Positions 4,295 to 5,577 of a stretch of DNA of 5,577 nucleotides are shown piece after piece. The stretch is from Thermoplasmata archaeon (lineage in GTDB: Archaea > Thermoplasmatota > Thermoplasmata > Thermoplasmatales > Thermoplasmataceae), in contig JAJYRT010000123.1 of the NCBI GenBank assembly GCA_021793945.1, positions 1-5,577 on the forward strand, given 5' to 3'. The notes below the pieces were generated by a model. The model did not search any database, was not told the DNA's origin, and saw only the letters and a list, made by a program, of their open reading frames with translations. Position numbers and translations under genes: made by a program. Every line of letters starts with the position of its first letter. The stretch's first letter is position 1.

Positions 4295-5431
4295 GTTGGA
4301 ATCATAATAGGTTTGGATGTACATAAACGTTCCATATATGTGACAGAATTGAAAGAAGATGGAAACATAAACGAACAGTATGAGATGGCCAACAGTGAGG
4401 ATTGCTGGAATGAGTTCAGGGACAGATATCTCAAGCAGAAACCTGAGATCGCACTGGAGGTATCGACATCAGGAAAATATGTTACAGGATTGCTAAGAGA
4501 TATGGGTTTCTCAGTTCACATGGCAGATCCCTCAAAGCTTCCTGTCATATATCGAAGTACAAAGAAGAACGACAGGGAGGATTCATTCAAGCTTGCCAGG
4601 TCTCTCCACCTTGGGGAGTTATCAGAGGTATATCTTCCCTCAGCAGAGATTGATGATCTGCGATCAATGGCCAGGTACAGGAAATCAATAGGGGAGGAGA
4701 TCACCAAGCTGAAAAATCGCATACATGCAATTCTCACCAGGCATGGCATATCCATACCGGCAACAGACATATTCGGGAATCGGGGTCTGAGGATCATTGA
4801 GTCCCGATCATCAGTTCTGAGCAAAATGGAGAAGATAACGCTTGCAGACATACTTGAGAGGATAAAGGACCTTAAGGATAGGGTATCATCCATTGAGGAT
4901 GAGATGGCCCGATGCACCGCAGGCAACAGGGATGTGAGCCTTCTCATGACCATTCCAGGGATCGGTGTGTATTCCGCCACAGCAATTTTGGGAGAGATCG
5001 GCGATATAAAACGGTTTGAAAAGAAGGAGAAGCTTGCATCGTACGCAGGCCTAACACCGAGACAGAACCAGTCCGGTAACAGAGACATAAAGGGCCATAT
5101 AACAAAGCATGGCCCTTCCATGCTGAGGTTCATACTTGTAACGGCAGCACACTCCCTGATAAAATATTCAAGGAAGATGAAGATGAAATATCTTAGCATT
5201 GTCCGGAGGCTGGGAAAGAACAGGGCAATAGTCGCAATTGCCAGGATACTGGTTGAGACCATCTATGTCATGCTTTCCAGAGGTGTGGAATTCAATGATC
5301 AGATTGAAAACCTCACTGAGAGAAAGCAGAAAGCCATGGCGGCAAGATCAAGGAATCCTGCGATGCATAAAGGACTGGAGGAGACTGTAAAGTTATTTAT
5401 ACAGAAGAGGGATCAGAAGATGACAGGATAA
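4292..5431 (+). CDS. IS110-family DEDD transposase/recombinase
   Basis: Up to 379 residues, normal length for IS110. The N-terminal RuvC-like domain (DEDD_Tnp_IS110) starts at GLDVHKRSIYV. Its acidic set is probably D9, E56 (EIALEVSTSGKYV), D94 and D97 (KKNDREDSFKLA), so no catalytic residue is missing. A helical, charged coiled-coil-like stretch spans about 125-205. The C-terminal Transposase_20 domain includes IPGIGVYSATAILGEIGDI (221-239), YAGLTPRQNQSGNRDIKGHI and TKHGPSMLRF. S261 of the QSG motif is the probable serine nucleophile. The enzyme would act with the upstream bridge RNA to join donor and target DNA. Numbering is from GTG 4292, but the Shine-Dalgarno sequence covers that codon. 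The true start is probably at one of the isoleucine codons 4301-4307, which would give the usual short lead before G-L-D-V. The TAA stop falls at the right end of the element. Confidence 0.92.
   Translation: MVGIIIGLDVHKRSIYVTELKEDGNINEQYEMANSEDCWNEFRDRYLKQKPEIALEVSTSGKYVTGLLRDMGFSVHMADPSKLPVIYRSTKKNDREDSFKLARSLHLGELSEVYLPSAEIDDLRSMARYRKSIGEEITKLKNRIHAILTRHGISIPATDIFGNRGLRIIESRSSVLSKMEKITLADILERIKDLKDRVSSIEDEMARCTAGNRDVSLLMTIPGIGVYSATAILGEIGDIKRFEKKEKLASYAGLTPRQNQSGNRDIKGHITKHGPSMLRFILVTAAHSLIKYSRKMKMKYLSIVRRLGKNRAIVAIARILVETIYVMLSRGVEFNDQIENLTERKQKAMAARSRNPAMHKGLEETVKLFIQKRDQKMTG
5393..5401 (+). promoter_or_regulatory. Possible outward TATA box in the IS110 right end
   Basis: TTATTTATA lies inside the 3' end of the transposase gene, about 35 bases before the element end. 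Archaeal transcription starts about 25 bases after such a box. A transcript would therefore begin near 5424 and, in a circular form with right and left ends joined, run into the bridge RNA. In the integrated state it would point antisense into the gene on the right. Judged by sequence only. Confidence 0.25.
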
Positions 5432-5437
5432 CTTTTT

Positions 5438-5577
5438 TCATAGAAGCGGAATAAGTTCATCCCTCTCAACTGATTGTGAACTCATGAGAACCATGAATCC
5501 CTTCCTCTTTACCGCAAATGGATCGTAATCATCCATATGCTTCAGCATGTATCTTCTCAATTCCCTTCCCCTTCTTT
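5438..5577 (-). CDS. Unidentified protein, C-terminal 45 residues (enters from right edge)
   Basis: A leftward frame is open from the window edge to TGA at 5440-5438. It reads RRGRELRRYMLKHMDDYDPF, then AVKRKGFMVLMSSQSVERDE and ends LIPLL. Balanced charge and hydrophobic content suggest a real soluble domain end; I do not recognise it. Its stop codon lies 5 bases outside the IS110 right end, and in the reconstructed empty site it overlaps by ATGA the start of the small basic gene at 3947-4083. It was therefore the first visible gene of an operon continuing to DUF2079. IS110 insertion leaves it intact but separates it from the downstream genes, and the transposase gene converges on it with only 6 bases between the stop codons. 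Confidence 0.6.
   Translation of the reverse strand, partial: RRGRELRRYMLKHMDDYDPFAVKRKGFMVLMSSQSVERDELIPLL

Larger units (their letters stand above)
4084..5433 (+). mobile_element. IS110-family insertion sequence (~1350 bp)
   Basis: A DEDD transposase gene is preceded by a ~200-base structured non-coding left end and followed by almost no right end, the IS110-group layout. There are no true terminal inverted repeats. The flanks share only AACTTTT (4082-4088 and 5430-5436), so the exact exchange point within those bases is ambiguous. I place the 2-base core as CT at 4084-4085 and 5432-5433. Excising one unit gives the junction GCAACTTTTTTCATAG, which restores a gene start and a 4-base gene overlap on the minus strand. 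The transposase stop TAA then abuts the core directly. Confidence 0.75.

Noticed and set aside
4516..5262. Long minus-strand frame of 248 codons opposite the IS110 transposase.
   Set aside because: It is fully antisense to a gene with intact catalytic motifs. Its Ser/Arg/Met-rich composition is what the complement of such coding DNA gives, and it has no known motif.
4096..5441. A 12-base perfect inverted repeat, ATGAAAAAAGTT at 4096-4107 and its complement at 5430-5441, as IS110 terminal repeats.
   Set aside because: The right copy lies mostly outside the element: it is the start codon region of the interrupted gene in the reconstructed empty site. The left copy lies inside the element. A similar string near 188-199 shows that it is a common AT-rich motif here.

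Overview
The window looks like a mobile-element hotspot in the genome of an archaeon, most likely a member of the Thermoplasmata. The clues are the DUF2079 multi-spanning membrane protein, the heavy use of AGG/AGA/ATA codons, GGAGG(TG)-type ribosome binding sites, and genes packed with 4-base ATGA stop/start overlaps. The lineage is an inference. No rRNA, tRNA, CRISPR array or replication gene was found.

Left part (1-2183): a chain of elements and broken host genes, all reading leftward. An IS5-type transposase runs off the left edge (1-168) and cuts short a small membrane protein gene (to 427). That gene overlaps by ATGA a second small gene (424-622), whose 5' part is lost at the edge of an IS3-family element. 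The IS3 element (623-2000) carries orfA and orfB, ~50-bp imperfect inverted repeats, and a likely -1 frameshift signal (A8G plus a downstream hairpin). On its other side it abuts the beginning of an IS21-type istA gene and the IS21 terminus with three spaced 22-base repeats (2001-2183). The two flanks of the IS3 differ and there is no target duplication, so the arrangement probably arose by recombination or deletion as well as insertion.

Middle (2184-3949): a charged C-terminal protein remnant on the plus strand (2184-2333) converges on a complete DUF2079 membrane protein gene (2368-3927, minus strand). Just upstream of the latter is a small basic protein gene (3947-4083) in the same operon.

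Right part (4084-5577): an IS110-family element on the plus strand. Removing 4084-5431 restores an ATG start for the small basic gene, overlapping by ATGA the stop of a further leftward gene that enters from the right edge (5438-5577). The element therefore split a three-gene operon exactly at a stop/start overlap.

The most interesting item is the ~190-base leader between the IS110 left end and its transposase. By hand it folds into a GC-rich 5' hairpin followed by two stem-loops with large internal loops inside a closing stem. This is the architecture of an IS110 bridge RNA. The second loop contains strands that pair with the reconstructed right-end/left-end donor junction; the first loop does not match the present insertion site.
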